Shown in pieces: positions 1-6,989 of a stretch of 8,498 nt of DNA. The position numbers were made by a program, and so were the translations under genes. The DNA lies in assembly GCA_052143655.1 (NCBI GenBank), contig JBKQSL010000004.1, positions 1 through 8,498 on the forward strand. Reading direction: 5' to 3'. The stretch comes from CAVSUR01 sp052143655 (GTDB taxonomy: Bacteria > Actinomycetota > Actinomycetes > Streptosporangiales > Streptosporangiaceae). The stretch's first letter is position 1; the number at the start of each line of letters is the position of its first letter. The notes under the pieces were generated by a model. The model was not told the DNA's origin. It did no database searches and worked only from the letters and a program-made list of their open reading frames with translations.

Positions 1-2182
1 GGCGGGATCCGGCGAGGATGATGAGCTTCCTGGCGCGGGTGACGCCGGTGTAGAGCAGGTTGCGCCGCAGCATCATCCAGGACGAGGCGGTGAGCGGGAT
101 GACCACAGCGGGATACTCGCTGCCCTGAGAGCGGTGGATGGTGACGGCGTAGGCGTGGCCGAGCTCATCGAGCTCGGCGAAGTCGTAGTCCACCGGCTCG
201 TCCTCGTCGGTCAGCACGGTCAGGGTCTGCTCTTCCAGGGACAGGCCGGTGACGACCCCGACGGTGCCGTTGAAGATCCCCGCCTTGCCCTTGTCGTAGT
301 TGTTGCGGAGCTGGGTGACCTTGTCCCCGACGCGGAACACCCGCCCGCCGTACCGCTTCTCGGGCGTCTGGTCGCGTTGCGGGGTGAGTGCTTGCTGCAG
401 CAGGGTGTTGAGGTTGCCCGCTCCGGCGGGGCCGCGGTGCATGGGTGTCAGCACCTGGACGTCGCGGACCGGGTCGAGCCCGAACCTGGCGGGGATGCGG
501 CGGGCGACGATGTCCACGACGAGCCTGGCGGTCTCTTCCGCCGGGTGCAGGCCGGAGTCCTCGGGAGGCTCGCAAGCGAACCAGTAGAAGTCGCCGAAAC
601 CGGTGAGCTGCGGGGGCTGGCCGTGGTTGATGCGGTGGGCGTTGACGACGATGCCAGACTGCTGGGCCTGGCGGAAGATCCGGGTCAGCCGCACCCGCGG
701 GATGGCGCCGGCGGCGAGCAGGTCCCGCAGCACTTCGCCGGCGCCGACCGAGGGGAGCTGGTCGACGTCGCCGACCAGCAGCAGGTGCGCTCCTGCCGGG
801 ATGGCCTTGACCAGCTTGCTGGCCAGGATCACGTCCATCATCGAGGACTCGTCCACTACGACCAGATCGGCGTCCAGGGGGGTGTCGCGGTCGTATTTTG
901 GGTCGCCGCCGGGCTGCAGCTCCAGCAGCCGGTGAACGGTGGAAGCCTCGTGGCCGGTCAGCTCCGCCAGCCGCTTGGCGGCCCGGCCGGTAGGCGCGAC
1001 CAGTATCACGGTGGCCTTCTTGGCCGTGGCGAGCTCGACGATGGAACGGACGGTGAAGCTCTTCCCGCAGCCGGGGCCGCCGGTCAGCACGGCCACCTTC
1101 TGCGTGAGGGCGAGCTGGGCCGCCTCCTGCTGTTCGGGGGCCAGGTCCTGCCCGGTCCGGGCGTGCAGCCATCGCAGTGCCCTGCCCCAGTCCACGGCCG
1201 TGAATGCCGGCAGCCGCTGCTGCCGGGAGTTCAGCAGGGCCAGCAGCCCGGTCGCCAGGGACTGCTCGGCCCGGTGGAAGGCCACCAGGTAGACCGCCGG
1301 GAGCAGATCGCCACCCTCACCGGGTACCAGTTCGCGGACGACGCCATCGGCGGCGACGAGCTCGTCCAGGCACGGGCCGATCAGTTCCCGGTCCACCTCG
1401 AGGATCTTGGTGGCATCTGTGATCAGGTTGGGTTGCGGGAGGTAGCAGTGCCCGTTGTCAGCGGCCTGCGACAGGGTGTACTGCAGCCCTGCGCTGATCC
1501 GTTCCGGGCTGTCGTGCGGGATCCCGACGGCCCGGGCGATGGTGTCGGCGGTCTTGAACCCGATGCCCCACACGTCCGAGGCCAGCCGGTACGGCTCGTT
1601 CTTCACGATCGTGATGGAGGCGTCGGCGTACTTCTTGTAGATCCGCACTGCCAGGGAGGTGGACACCCCGACGCCGGACAGGAACACCATCACTTCCTTG
1701 ATCGCCTTCTGTTCCTCCCAGGCATCGGCGATCTTCTTGGTCCGTTTCGGTCCCAGGCCGGGCACCTCGGTCAGCCGGCCGGGCTCGGTCTCGATGACGG
1801 CCAGGATGCCGGCACCGAAATGTGCCACCATCCGTTCGGCCATCACCGGGCCGATCCCCTTGATGAGCCCCGAACCCAGATAGCGGCGGATGCCCTGGAT
1901 CGTGGCAGGCAGCACGGTGGTATAGGAGTGCACCTCGAACTGCCTGCCGTACCTGGGGTGGGAGCTCCAGCGCCCGGTCAGCCGCAGGCTCTCCCCGACC
2001 TGGGCGCCCAGCAGCGGCCCTGCCACCGTCAGCAGATCCGGGCCGGTCCGCTCGGTGGCCACCCGGGCGATGGTGTAGCCGGTGTCCTCGTTGACATAGG
2101 TGATCCGCTCCAGCACCGCCTCCAGCACCGACAGGCTCGGCGGTGCATCTGGCGACGGGGACTGACCGGTCACGGCGACCAT
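1..2182 (-). CDS. recD2: RecD2-type ATP-dependent DNA helicase (3' end cut by window edge)
   Basis: Superfamily 1B 5'-3' DNA helicase of the RecD2 type, the RecD-like enzymes found without RecBC and linked to DNA repair and replication. The frame is open from 2182 to the left edge (727 codons), so only a short C-terminal tail is missing. Visible parts: an N-terminal OB-like region (about 1-92); helix-hairpin-helix repeats (about 95-220, with GLIKGIGP and VPGLGPKRTKK) that mark RecD2; Walker A GGPGCGKS at 368-375; DES Walker B at 444-446; HRSQGSEY at 683-690; motif VI YTGVTR at 711-716. I chose ATG at 2182-2180 because GGGAGG lies 9 nt upstream; GTG three codons later (2173) is an alternative. 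It is divergent from the cold-shock gene. No frameshift seen. The family call is firm; the cellular role is inferred from the family. Confidence 0.95.
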   Translation of the reverse strand, partial: MVAVTGQSPSPDAPPSLSVLEAVLERITYVNEDTGYTIARVATERTGPDLLTVAGPLLGAQVGESLRLTGRWSSHPRYGRQFEVHSYTTVLPATIQGIRRYLGSGLIKGIGPVMAERMVAHFGAGILAVIETEPGRLTEVPGLGPKRTKKIADAWEEQKAIKEVMVFLSGVGVSTSLAVRIYKKYADASITIVKNEPYRLASDVWGIGFKTADTIARAVGIPHDSPERISAGLQYTLSQAADNGHCYLPQPNLITDATKILEVDRELIGPCLDELVAADGVVRELVPGEGGDLLPAVYLVAFHRAEQSLATGLLALLNSRQQRLPAFTAVDWGRALRWLHARTGQDLAPEQQEAAQLALTQKVAVLTGGPGCGKSFTVRSIVELATAKKATVILVAPTGRAAKRLAELTGHEASTVHRLLELQPGGDPKYDRDTPLDADLVVVDESSMMDVILASKLVKAIPAGAHLLLVGDVDQLPSVGAGEVLRDLLAAGAIPRVRLTRIFRQAQQSGIVVNAHRINHGQPPQLTGFGDFYWFACEPPEDSGLHPAEETARLVVDIVARRIPARFGLDPVRDVQVLTPMHRGPAGAGNLNTLLQQALTPQRDQTPEKRYGGRVFRVGDKVTQLRNNYDKGKAGIFNGTVGVVTGLSLEEQTLTVLTDEDEPVDYDFAELDELGHAYAVTIHRSQGSEYPAVVIPLTASSWMMLRRNLLYTGVTRARKLIILAGSR

Positions 2183-2379
2183 TCTGCCGGGCCTCCCAGG
2201 CCGCCGGTACGCCGCGCCAGACGGCCCAGAACTTGCCGCCGCCGGGATGGCAAGACCGGTGGTCGCGCCCATGCCCGGATTTCAGCGATGCAGGGCTCTG
2301 GCGCATCCGGCCCAGGTGTTCGCTTCCGCCGCTATCGCTCCCTGGCCCGGCGGGGTGGTTCTTGCCGCCCGGCACCCGT

Positions 2380-2431
2380 GGCCAGCCAGCCGTACGGCTT
2401 ACGCACCCGCGCCTGACGTGACAGGCTGGCC
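2380..2431. repeat. Inverted repeat with embedded 12-bp palindrome upstream of csp
   Basis: GGCCAGCC at 2380-2387 pairs with GGCTGGCC at 2424-2431 (8-bp arms, 36-nt interval). Directly inside the left arm is a perfect palindrome, AGCCGTACGGCT, at 2388-2399. The right arm ends 68 nt before the csp start codon. It could be an operator or part of a structured 5' leader. I see the symmetry; any function is a guess. Confidence 0.45.
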
Positions 2432-2483
2432 AGAGCAATCGCAGGAAGCGCGGACCCCGGCCGCCATGGCGGGGCGCAGTCGC

Positions 2484-2493
2484 AGGGGAGAAG
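2484..2493 (+). promoter_or_regulatory. Ribosome binding site of the cold-shock gene
   Basis: Purine-rich AGGGGAGAAG ends 6 nt before the ATG at 2500 and contains GGGGAG and AAGG, so it fixes the start of the cold-shock gene. Confidence 0.7.
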
Positions 2494-2499
2494 GCCAGG

Positions 2500-2703
2500 A
2501 TGGCGCAGGGCACGGTGAAGTGGTTCAACGGCGATAAGGGCTACGGCTTCATCGCGGTGGAGGGTGGCCCGGACGTGTTCGTGCACTTCAGCGCGATCAC
2601 CGGCGGCGGCTACCGCAGCCTGGAGGAAGGGCAGAAGGTCGAGTTCGACATCACGCAGGGCCAGAAGGGACCCCAGGCGGAAAACGTCAGGGTCATCACC
2701 TGA
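2500..2703 (+). CDS. Cold-shock domain protein (CspA family)
   Basis: A 67-residue single cold-shock domain, the usual length for this family, which binds single-stranded RNA and DNA in the cytoplasm and acts as an RNA chaperone. It starts MAQGTVKWFN; RNP1 is KGYGFI (13-18) and RNP2 is VFVHF (26-30), with the aromatic residues that stack on nucleic acid bases all present. The ATG is preceded by a strong purine-rich ribosome site. It stands alone: divergent from recD2 and followed by a 500-bp spacer with a hairpin, so it is probably monocistronic. Whether it is cold-induced cannot be read from the sequence; many actinomycete Csp proteins are constitutive. Family is certain; the specific paralogue name is not assigned. 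Confidence 0.97.
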   Translation: MAQGTVKWFNGDKGYGFIAVEGGPDVFVHFSAITGGGYRSLEEGQKVEFDITQGQKGPQAENVRVIT

Positions 2704-2740
2704 CACATCGGCAGCGAGCGCCCTCCCGGACGCCGCGCAG

Positions 2741-2779
2741 CCCGGGGTCACGGGTAGCTCCGCCCGGCTGGGCCCCGGG
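2741..2779 (+). terminator. Possible hairpin terminator after csp
   Basis: CCCGGGG (2741-2747) pairs with CCCCGGG (2773-2779), and a shorter CGGG/CCCG pair nests inside. It starts 37 nt after the csp stop. There is no T-run, which is common for actinomycete terminators but keeps this call weak. Confidence 0.3.
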
Positions 2780-2927
2780 TTACCGTCCGCCAGCAGGTCA
2801 CCGAGCGTGGCCGAGCCGCCGATGGGCAAGCACGCGAGAGCCGCCGTCAGGCGCGGGCTGCAGGTCCGCGAGCGTGACGCTGCGCAGGCACGCAGATTCG
2901 CGCTGAGCGCTGACCGCGCGATCTGAG

Positions 2928-3079
2928 TCACAAGCGAGGCTTGCTGCTGCGCGGCGGTACCCGGCAGAGCGTGTCAATGCCGCGCTGCGCGGTTTAGAAA
3001 GCGCGGCTGGATCACGGTGCAGGATCGGGCCGTGACGGTGCGGGAGGCGGCAGCGCTGGGCCGGTTCGCCGGCAGCTAG
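2928..3079 (+). pseudogene. Relic of a Crp-family regulator (C-terminal helix-turn-helix only)
   Basis: This stretch matches the 3' end of the intact Crp-family gene at 6976-7662. By eye, about 80% of bases agree over the roughly 100 nt from the recognition helix to the stop. Read across shifts it gives SQ..LA, then GTRQSV, then NAALRGLE, then RGWITVQDRAVTV and EAAAL.RFAGS followed by TAG at 3077-3079. Compared with the intact copy there are two extra bases after GTRQSV, one base missing after NAALRG.E, and about two missing before GTR, so it cannot make a regulator. No cyclic-nucleotide domain is recognisable upstream in 2704-2927, so the 5' part is deleted or too decayed. It ends 125 bp before the EcsC-like gene. 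Confidence 0.8.
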
Positions 3080-3124
3080 GCGGCAGATCGCCTGATCCAG
3101 ATGTCGGCAATCCGACAGCGGCCC

Positions 3125-3140
3125 TGTCAGCCGGGTGACT
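3125..3140. promoter_or_regulatory. Crp-like operator candidate, site D (imperfect)
   Basis: TGTCA-GCCGGG-TGACT: the same 5-6-5 layout as the sites near the intact crp, with one base off perfect symmetry. It lies 64 bp before the ATG of the EcsC-like gene and just after the crp relic. The stretch GCCGGGTGACTG is repeated exactly at site B (7882-7893). Function is inferred from this resemblance. Confidence 0.45.
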
Positions 3141-3203
3141 GCCGGCCGCCGCGCAGTTCGGCACCCTGCAAGGGATGACACGCCAGGGTGAAGGGGAACT
3201 GCG

Positions 3204-3962
3204 ATGAGCACAGCGACACCGGCGCTCGGCCGGGTGGAAAACGGCATGGCGCACATCGTGCAGGACGCGCTCAGCTGGGCGGCCGGCGACGTCGATTCCG
3301 CCGTGGCAGAGGCCCGCAGGTGCAAGACCATCCGGCAGTGGCATAAGCAGCTGCAGCGCCGGATCGGCGGGACAGCATTCGGCACGTCGCTCATCCCCGG
3401 ACTGCACGGGTTCGGCATCGGTCTCGAGCTGCCTTGCCTGTTCACGCTGATGGCCCGCGGGGCCATCGGCACCGGCGCGCTGCTGGGCGCCGCCATCGAT
3501 GCCGAGACTGACCTGCTGGCCATCTTCGGCTTGTGGAGCGGTGCCATTCACAAGAACACGCTGGCCGCGGCGCAGGGCGGCGCCGTCTTCGTGAACTACG
3601 AGGGCGGTGCCATCATCACTAGCTCCCTGGCCCATCCGGCGTACGGGGCCAAGGTGCTGGCGCTGGGACTCAAGCTCGGAGTCCAGGCCGTCAGCGCCGA
3701 CCTGGGCGGCGTAGCCGGGAAAGTCGCGGGAAGCAGCGCCGGGCCGGTCAGCGTGATGATGCAGCCGGCCATCCGCACGCTCCTCGCCAAGATCTCAGCC
3801 AAGGCCTCGGGCCAGATCGGGGCGAAGGTCGCCGCCGGGTTCGCGCCCGTGCTCGGCGCCGCCATCAGCGGCGGCATCAGCTACCACGTCCTGGCCAGGT
3901 TCTTCGCCGCGGCGAAGTCCTACTACGAGCACAAGATCGTAGACACGAGCACCCCGGTATAG
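3204..3962 (+). CDS. EcsC-like hydrophobic protein of unknown function
   Basis: A 252-residue protein starting at ATG 3204, with GAAGGGGA 6 nt upstream. The first 60 residues are mostly helical and charged. A long glycine-rich hydrophobic stretch follows (62-98, with IPGLHGFGIGLELP, then 102-116) and another near the end (208-236, FAPVLGAAISGGISYHV), closing with a charged FFAAAKSYYEHK tail. This pattern (a Pro/Gly-rich hydrophobic segment leading to LELP, and a C-terminal 'P.lGA.i.ggi.Y' segment followed by an amphipathic helix) recalls the EcsC family, whose members are often beside membrane or stress genes and lack a known activity. I cannot confirm that by search. It sits downstream of a crp relic and a Crp-like dyad and is convergent with the cyclase-STAND gene. 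There is no signal peptide; it is probably membrane-associated. Confidence 0.85.
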   Translation: MSTATPALGRVENGMAHIVQDALSWAAGDVDSAVAEARRCKTIRQWHKQLQRRIGGTAFGTSLIPGLHGFGIGLELPCLFTLMARGAIGTGALLGAAIDAETDLLAIFGLWSGAIHKNTLAAAQGGAVFVNYEGGAIITSSLAHPAYGAKVLALGLKLGVQAVSADLGGVAGKVAGSSAGPVSVMMQPAIRTLLAKISAKASGQIGAKVAAGFAPVLGAAISGGISYHVLARFFAAAKSYYEHKIVDTSTPV

Positions 3963-4011
3963 TCGCGGCGGGCGAGAGCGGGCGGGTCCATGACCGGGCC
4001 AGTCCGCTCAC

Positions 4012-4031
4012 ATGCGGTACATCCGCCGCAT
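4012..4031. terminator. Weak hairpin between convergent genes
   Basis: ATGCGG (4012-4017) and CCGCAT (4026-4031) form a 6-bp stem with an 8-nt loop in the 120-bp gap between the EcsC-like stop (3962) and the cyclase-STAND stop (4083). There is no T-run. The position fits a shared terminator; the stem alone is weak evidence. Confidence 0.2.
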
Positions 4032-4082
4032 CGAGAAGCTATCCGAACCATGCTCGCAGAACGCCAGCTCGCGGTCGAGACG

Positions 4083-6905
4083 TCACGTCGCAGGGGCAAT
4101 CCCGTCATGTGCTGGGGCCGGGTGGGTGAGGAGCGTGATTGCTTGCTGTCGGCTGAGCGCACGACCAGCGGCCAGCTCCGCATCCCAGTGTTCCGGTGCA
4201 GTGGCCGCACGGGCGGGAGCCAGGAAATGCTCGAGCGTGGCGGCGTCTGGCTGTGATGCCGGCATGCATGCTTGCTGTCGGATGGTTTCCGCGGCGCCGG
4301 CGAGGCGAGCCGCCCGCGCACAGTCGCCAAGCTCGGCGGCGATGGCGGCGGCCAGCTCCAGGGCGTCGATCAGGAACTCGGTGTCGCCTGAGCCGGCGAC
4401 ATAGCCGAGCATGCTGGACAGCAGGTCGCGGGCCTCCCATGCCCGGCCGGCGAGCAGGCTGTTGACGGCCAGCGATTGCTGGGCTATGGCCACCCGCATC
4501 AAGTCTTCGCGCTTCCGGTTGAGCGCGAGCGCCTCTTGCAGCAGGGTCTCGGCGCGGCCGAAATTGCCTGCCGCGGTTTCCACCTGGCCCAAGTTCATAA
4601 GGGCCACGCCCAGCCCCGCCTCGCTGCCGATCTGGCGGGAGATGGCAGCGCTGTTCTCCAGCAAAGCCCGGGCGGTGTCCAGGTCGCAGAGATGACGGTG
4701 GACGCCGCCGAGGCTGTTGAGTTCTCGTATCTGCTCGCCCGGTTCGCCCAGGTCCGTCCAGATGGCGAGGCTTCGCTCGAAGAGCCGCAGCGCGGCGCCG
4801 AGCTCGTCCTGTTGCAATAGCAGCATCCCCAGCCAGTGCGCCAGCCGGGCCAGCGGTGCTCCGGCGTTATCGGCGGCGAGGTCGATCGCCCGCTGCAGCC
4901 ACCGCCGCCCTTCGGTGGCGTGACCGTGCTGGTACCAGAACGGGGCCAGCGCCTGGACCAGCCGCAGGCCGGCGGCTGCCCGCTCGCCGCCCTCGGCCGT
5001 GTCTGCGGCGGGCGTCTCCAGCGACCAGCTCAGCGCGGCGCGCAGGTTGTCATGCTCGGCCTCCAGACGGTCCAGTGCCGCCAGCCCCGCCAGGCCGGTC
5101 AGCTGCTCGTGCGCTCGCTCGGCGAACGCCGCGTAGTACTGGGCATGCCGGCGCATGGTGTCGGCCAGGTCACCCGCCTGACGGAGGCGCTCGAGAGCGT
5201 ACTCGCGGATCGTCTCCGGCATGCCCACCCGCGGCTCGCCGTCCACGCCCTCGGTCACCGTGATCAGGCTGACATCCAGCAGATCCGCGGCCACCTGCAG
5301 CGGATCGACCCCGGCTTCCTGGCCGGGATCGGTCATGGCGACCGCCGCGAGCGCCTCCAGGTCGCAGCCCCCGGCGAACACCCCCGTCCGGCGCATAACA
5401 TCCGCGGATTCGCTGCCCAGCAGGTCATAGCTCCAGGCGATGGTGTTCCGCAGGGTCTGCTGCCGTGACGGCCGCCCGACGTCGGCGGAGGCTAGGTCGA
5501 GGCTGTGGCCCAGGCGGCCCAGCAGGGCACGGGGTGCCAGCAGCTTGACCCGGGACGCGGCCAGCTCGATCGCCAGCGGCAGCCCGTCGAGGCGCCTGCA
5601 GATGGCCGCGATGTCAGCGGCGTTGCCCGCAGTAACAGAGAAGCCTGGCCGGACCATGTCCGCCTGCTGGACAAACAGCCGCGGCGCGCCGCAGGCTGCC
5701 ACCTCCGCCACCGACCCCTCGCGGGGTATCTCCAGCGGCGGCACCGGCTGCTCGTGCTCGCCCCGCAGATGCAGTGGTCGCCGGGACGTCGCCAGAACGA
5801 CCAGGCCCGGGGCGGCCGCGAGCAGCGCCGCTACCACCCCGGCCGCCCCGTCCAGCTGCTCGAGGTTGTCCAGCACGAGCAGCGCCCGGCGGTCGCCCAG
5901 GTACCCGGTCACCGCGTCGGCGGCGGGCCCGTCGGCGCGGACGTCCAGGCTGTCGGCGATGGTCTTCCACATCACCCCGGCGTCGCGGACCGGCGCCAGG
6001 GCGATAAAGAAGACGCCGTGCGGGAAGGCCTGATCCAGCGCTGCGGCGGCTGCTAGCGCCAGCCGCGTCTTGCCGACGCCGCCGGGGCCGGTCAGCGTCA
6101 CCAGCCGGACCCCCGGCCCGGCGACCGCGGCGCGAAGCTGCCCTAGGTCGCGATCCCGGCCGACCAGCGGCGTCAGCGGCACCGGCAGGCTGGTCTGTGC
6201 GCCCAGGCTCTTCAGCGGCGGGAACCGATCCGGCAGGTCAGCTGCCACCAGCTGGTAGATGCGTTCAGGTGCCTCGATGTCCTTCAGCCGGTGAAAACCC
6301 AGGTCACGGATGGACATCCCGGCGGGCAGCCGTGACTGCGCCAGCAGCCGCGTCGCATCCGACAGCACCACCTGGCCGCCGTGCGCGGCCGCCGCGATCC
6401 GCGCCGCCCGGTGCACGTCCATGCCGATGTAACCATCCTCGTGGCGGGCCGGCTCACCTGAGTGCAGCCCCATCCTGACCCGGACAGCCACGCCGCCCGG
6501 CCAGTAATGACCGGCCAGAGCACGCTGGGCCGCCACGCAGCAACCGACCGCATCGCCAGCCGACTCGAACACCACGAAGAAACTGTCACCCTCGGTCCCC
6601 AGCTCCCGGCCGCGCCCGGCGCCAAACTCTGCCCGCAGCAGGGCGCGCTGCGCAGACAGCGCCTCGCCGTAACGGTCACCGAGACGGCGCAAAAGCGCCG
6701 TCGACCCCTCCATATCGCTGAAGAGCAACGTCACGGTCCCTGAGGGAAGATCTCCCGCCAGTAAGCCCGCCTCCCTCGGCCCGGCCCGGGCCCGGCGCGA
6801 ACGCGGAACGAGACTACCCACGGCCAGAACGCCCGCCGCCGGGGCACTCCAAGTATCCGGCGTGACCACGCCCCCCGCAATACGACGCGGCACCTGGCCA
6901 GACAC
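4083..6905 (-). CDS. Class III cyclase-like / NB-ARC (STAND) ATPase / TPR signalling protein
   Basis: Up to 940 residues in three parts. First, a class III nucleotide cyclase domain (about 54-222): both metal-binding aspartates are present (D64 in LLFSDMEGST; D107 in GTEGDSFF), but the purine-selecting lysine position is glycine (103) and the transition-state asparagine is histidine (165, in DVHRAARI). The arginine in RAAR is kept. Second, an NB-ARC ATPase: Walker A GPGGVGKT 273-280, Walker B LLVLDN 342-347, ATSRR near 372-376, GLPLAIELAA 441-450. Third, TPR-like helices from about 640 to 860. Many actinomycete relatives end in a LuxR helix-turn-helix; this one stops after the TPR region. The start is unsure: GTG 6905 has no ribosome site; GTG 6821 and a CTG at 6761 (GGGAGG 8 nt upstream) are nearer the conserved domain. 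It lies downstream of crp on the same strand. Cyclase activity is possible but unproven. Confidence 0.93.
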   Translation of the reverse strand: MSGQVPRRIAGGVVTPDTWSAPAAGVLAVGSLVPRSRRARAGPREAGLLAGDLPSGTVTLLFSDMEGSTALLRRLGDRYGEALSAQRALLRAEFGAGRGRELGTEGDSFFVVFESAGDAVGCCVAAQRALAGHYWPGGVAVRVRMGLHSGEPARHEDGYIGMDVHRAARIAAAAHGGQVVLSDATRLLAQSRLPAGMSIRDLGFHRLKDIEAPERIYQLVAADLPDRFPPLKSLGAQTSLPVPLTPLVGRDRDLGQLRAAVAGPGVRLVTLTGPGGVGKTRLALAAAAALDQAFPHGVFFIALAPVRDAGVMWKTIADSLDVRADGPAADAVTGYLGDRRALLVLDNLEQLDGAAGVVAALLAAAPGLVVLATSRRPLHLRGEHEQPVPPLEIPREGSVAEVAACGAPRLFVQQADMVRPGFSVTAGNAADIAAICRRLDGLPLAIELAASRVKLLAPRALLGRLGHSLDLASADVGRPSRQQTLRNTIAWSYDLLGSESADVMRRTGVFAGGCDLEALAAVAMTDPGQEAGVDPLQVAADLLDVSLITVTEGVDGEPRVGMPETIREYALERLRQAGDLADTMRRHAQYYAAFAERAHEQLTGLAGLAALDRLEAEHDNLRAALSWSLETPAADTAEGGERAAAGLRLVQALAPFWYQHGHATEGRRWLQRAIDLAADNAGAPLARLAHWLGMLLLQQDELGAALRLFERSLAIWTDLGEPGEQIRELNSLGGVHRHLCDLDTARALLENSAAISRQIGSEAGLGVALMNLGQVETAAGNFGRAETLLQEALALNRKREDLMRVAIAQQSLAVNSLLAGRAWEARDLLSSMLGYVAGSGDTEFLIDALELAAAIAAELGDCARAARLAGAAETIRQQACMPASQPDAATLEHFLAPARAATAPEHWDAELAAGRALSRQQAITLLTHPAPAHDGIAPAT

Positions 6906-6973
6906 AAGCGAGCATGGGCAATGCCAGTTGCACGAACCACTTAATCTGTGTCTAGCGCGGCGTTAGTGCCCGC

Positions 6974-6989
6974 TGTCAGCTTGCTGACA
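6974..6989. promoter_or_regulatory. Crp-like operator candidate, site C
   Basis: TGTCAGCTTGCTGACA has 7-bp perfect arms around TT and the 5-6-5 half-site layout of Crp sites (TGTGA-N6-TCACA in E. coli). It overlaps the last codons and stop of crp and is centred about 77 bp upstream of the GTG of the cyclase-STAND gene, a position suited to control that gene. The two-base loop makes an RNA hairpin unlikely, so a protein site is favoured over a terminator. Confidence 0.6.

Larger units (their letters stand above)
2183..2499. other. Divergent spacer between recD2 and the cold-shock gene
   Basis: About 317 bp with no convincing gene; open frames here are high-GC chance frames lacking family similarity. 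It must hold the start signals for both flanking genes, but I cannot identify clear -35/-10 boxes. The visible structure is palindromic and is listed separately (2380-2431). Confidence 0.6.

Noticed and set aside
1456..1475. Operator-like TGTCA and a nearby GCGACA inside recD2
   Set aside because: The spacing differs from the 6-bp interval of the other dyads and it lies within conserved coding sequence, so it is probably chance.
134..2416. Very long open frame (760 codons) on the plus strand
   Set aside because: It is antisense to the RecD2 helicase, whose motifs are all present on the minus strand. The plus-strand product has no recognisable domain; stop-free antisense frames are common at this GC content.
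1458..2528. Minus-strand frame of 356 codons crossing the recD2 start and csp
   Set aside because: It overlaps recD2 in another frame and runs antisense through the 5' end of csp; the product is low-complexity and Arg/Gly-rich with no family features.
2691..2706. GGTCA-TCACC-TGACA over the csp stop codon
   Set aside because: The half-sites are 5 bp apart rather than 6 and the first is mismatched; it overlaps constrained coding bases, so it is too weak to list as an operator.
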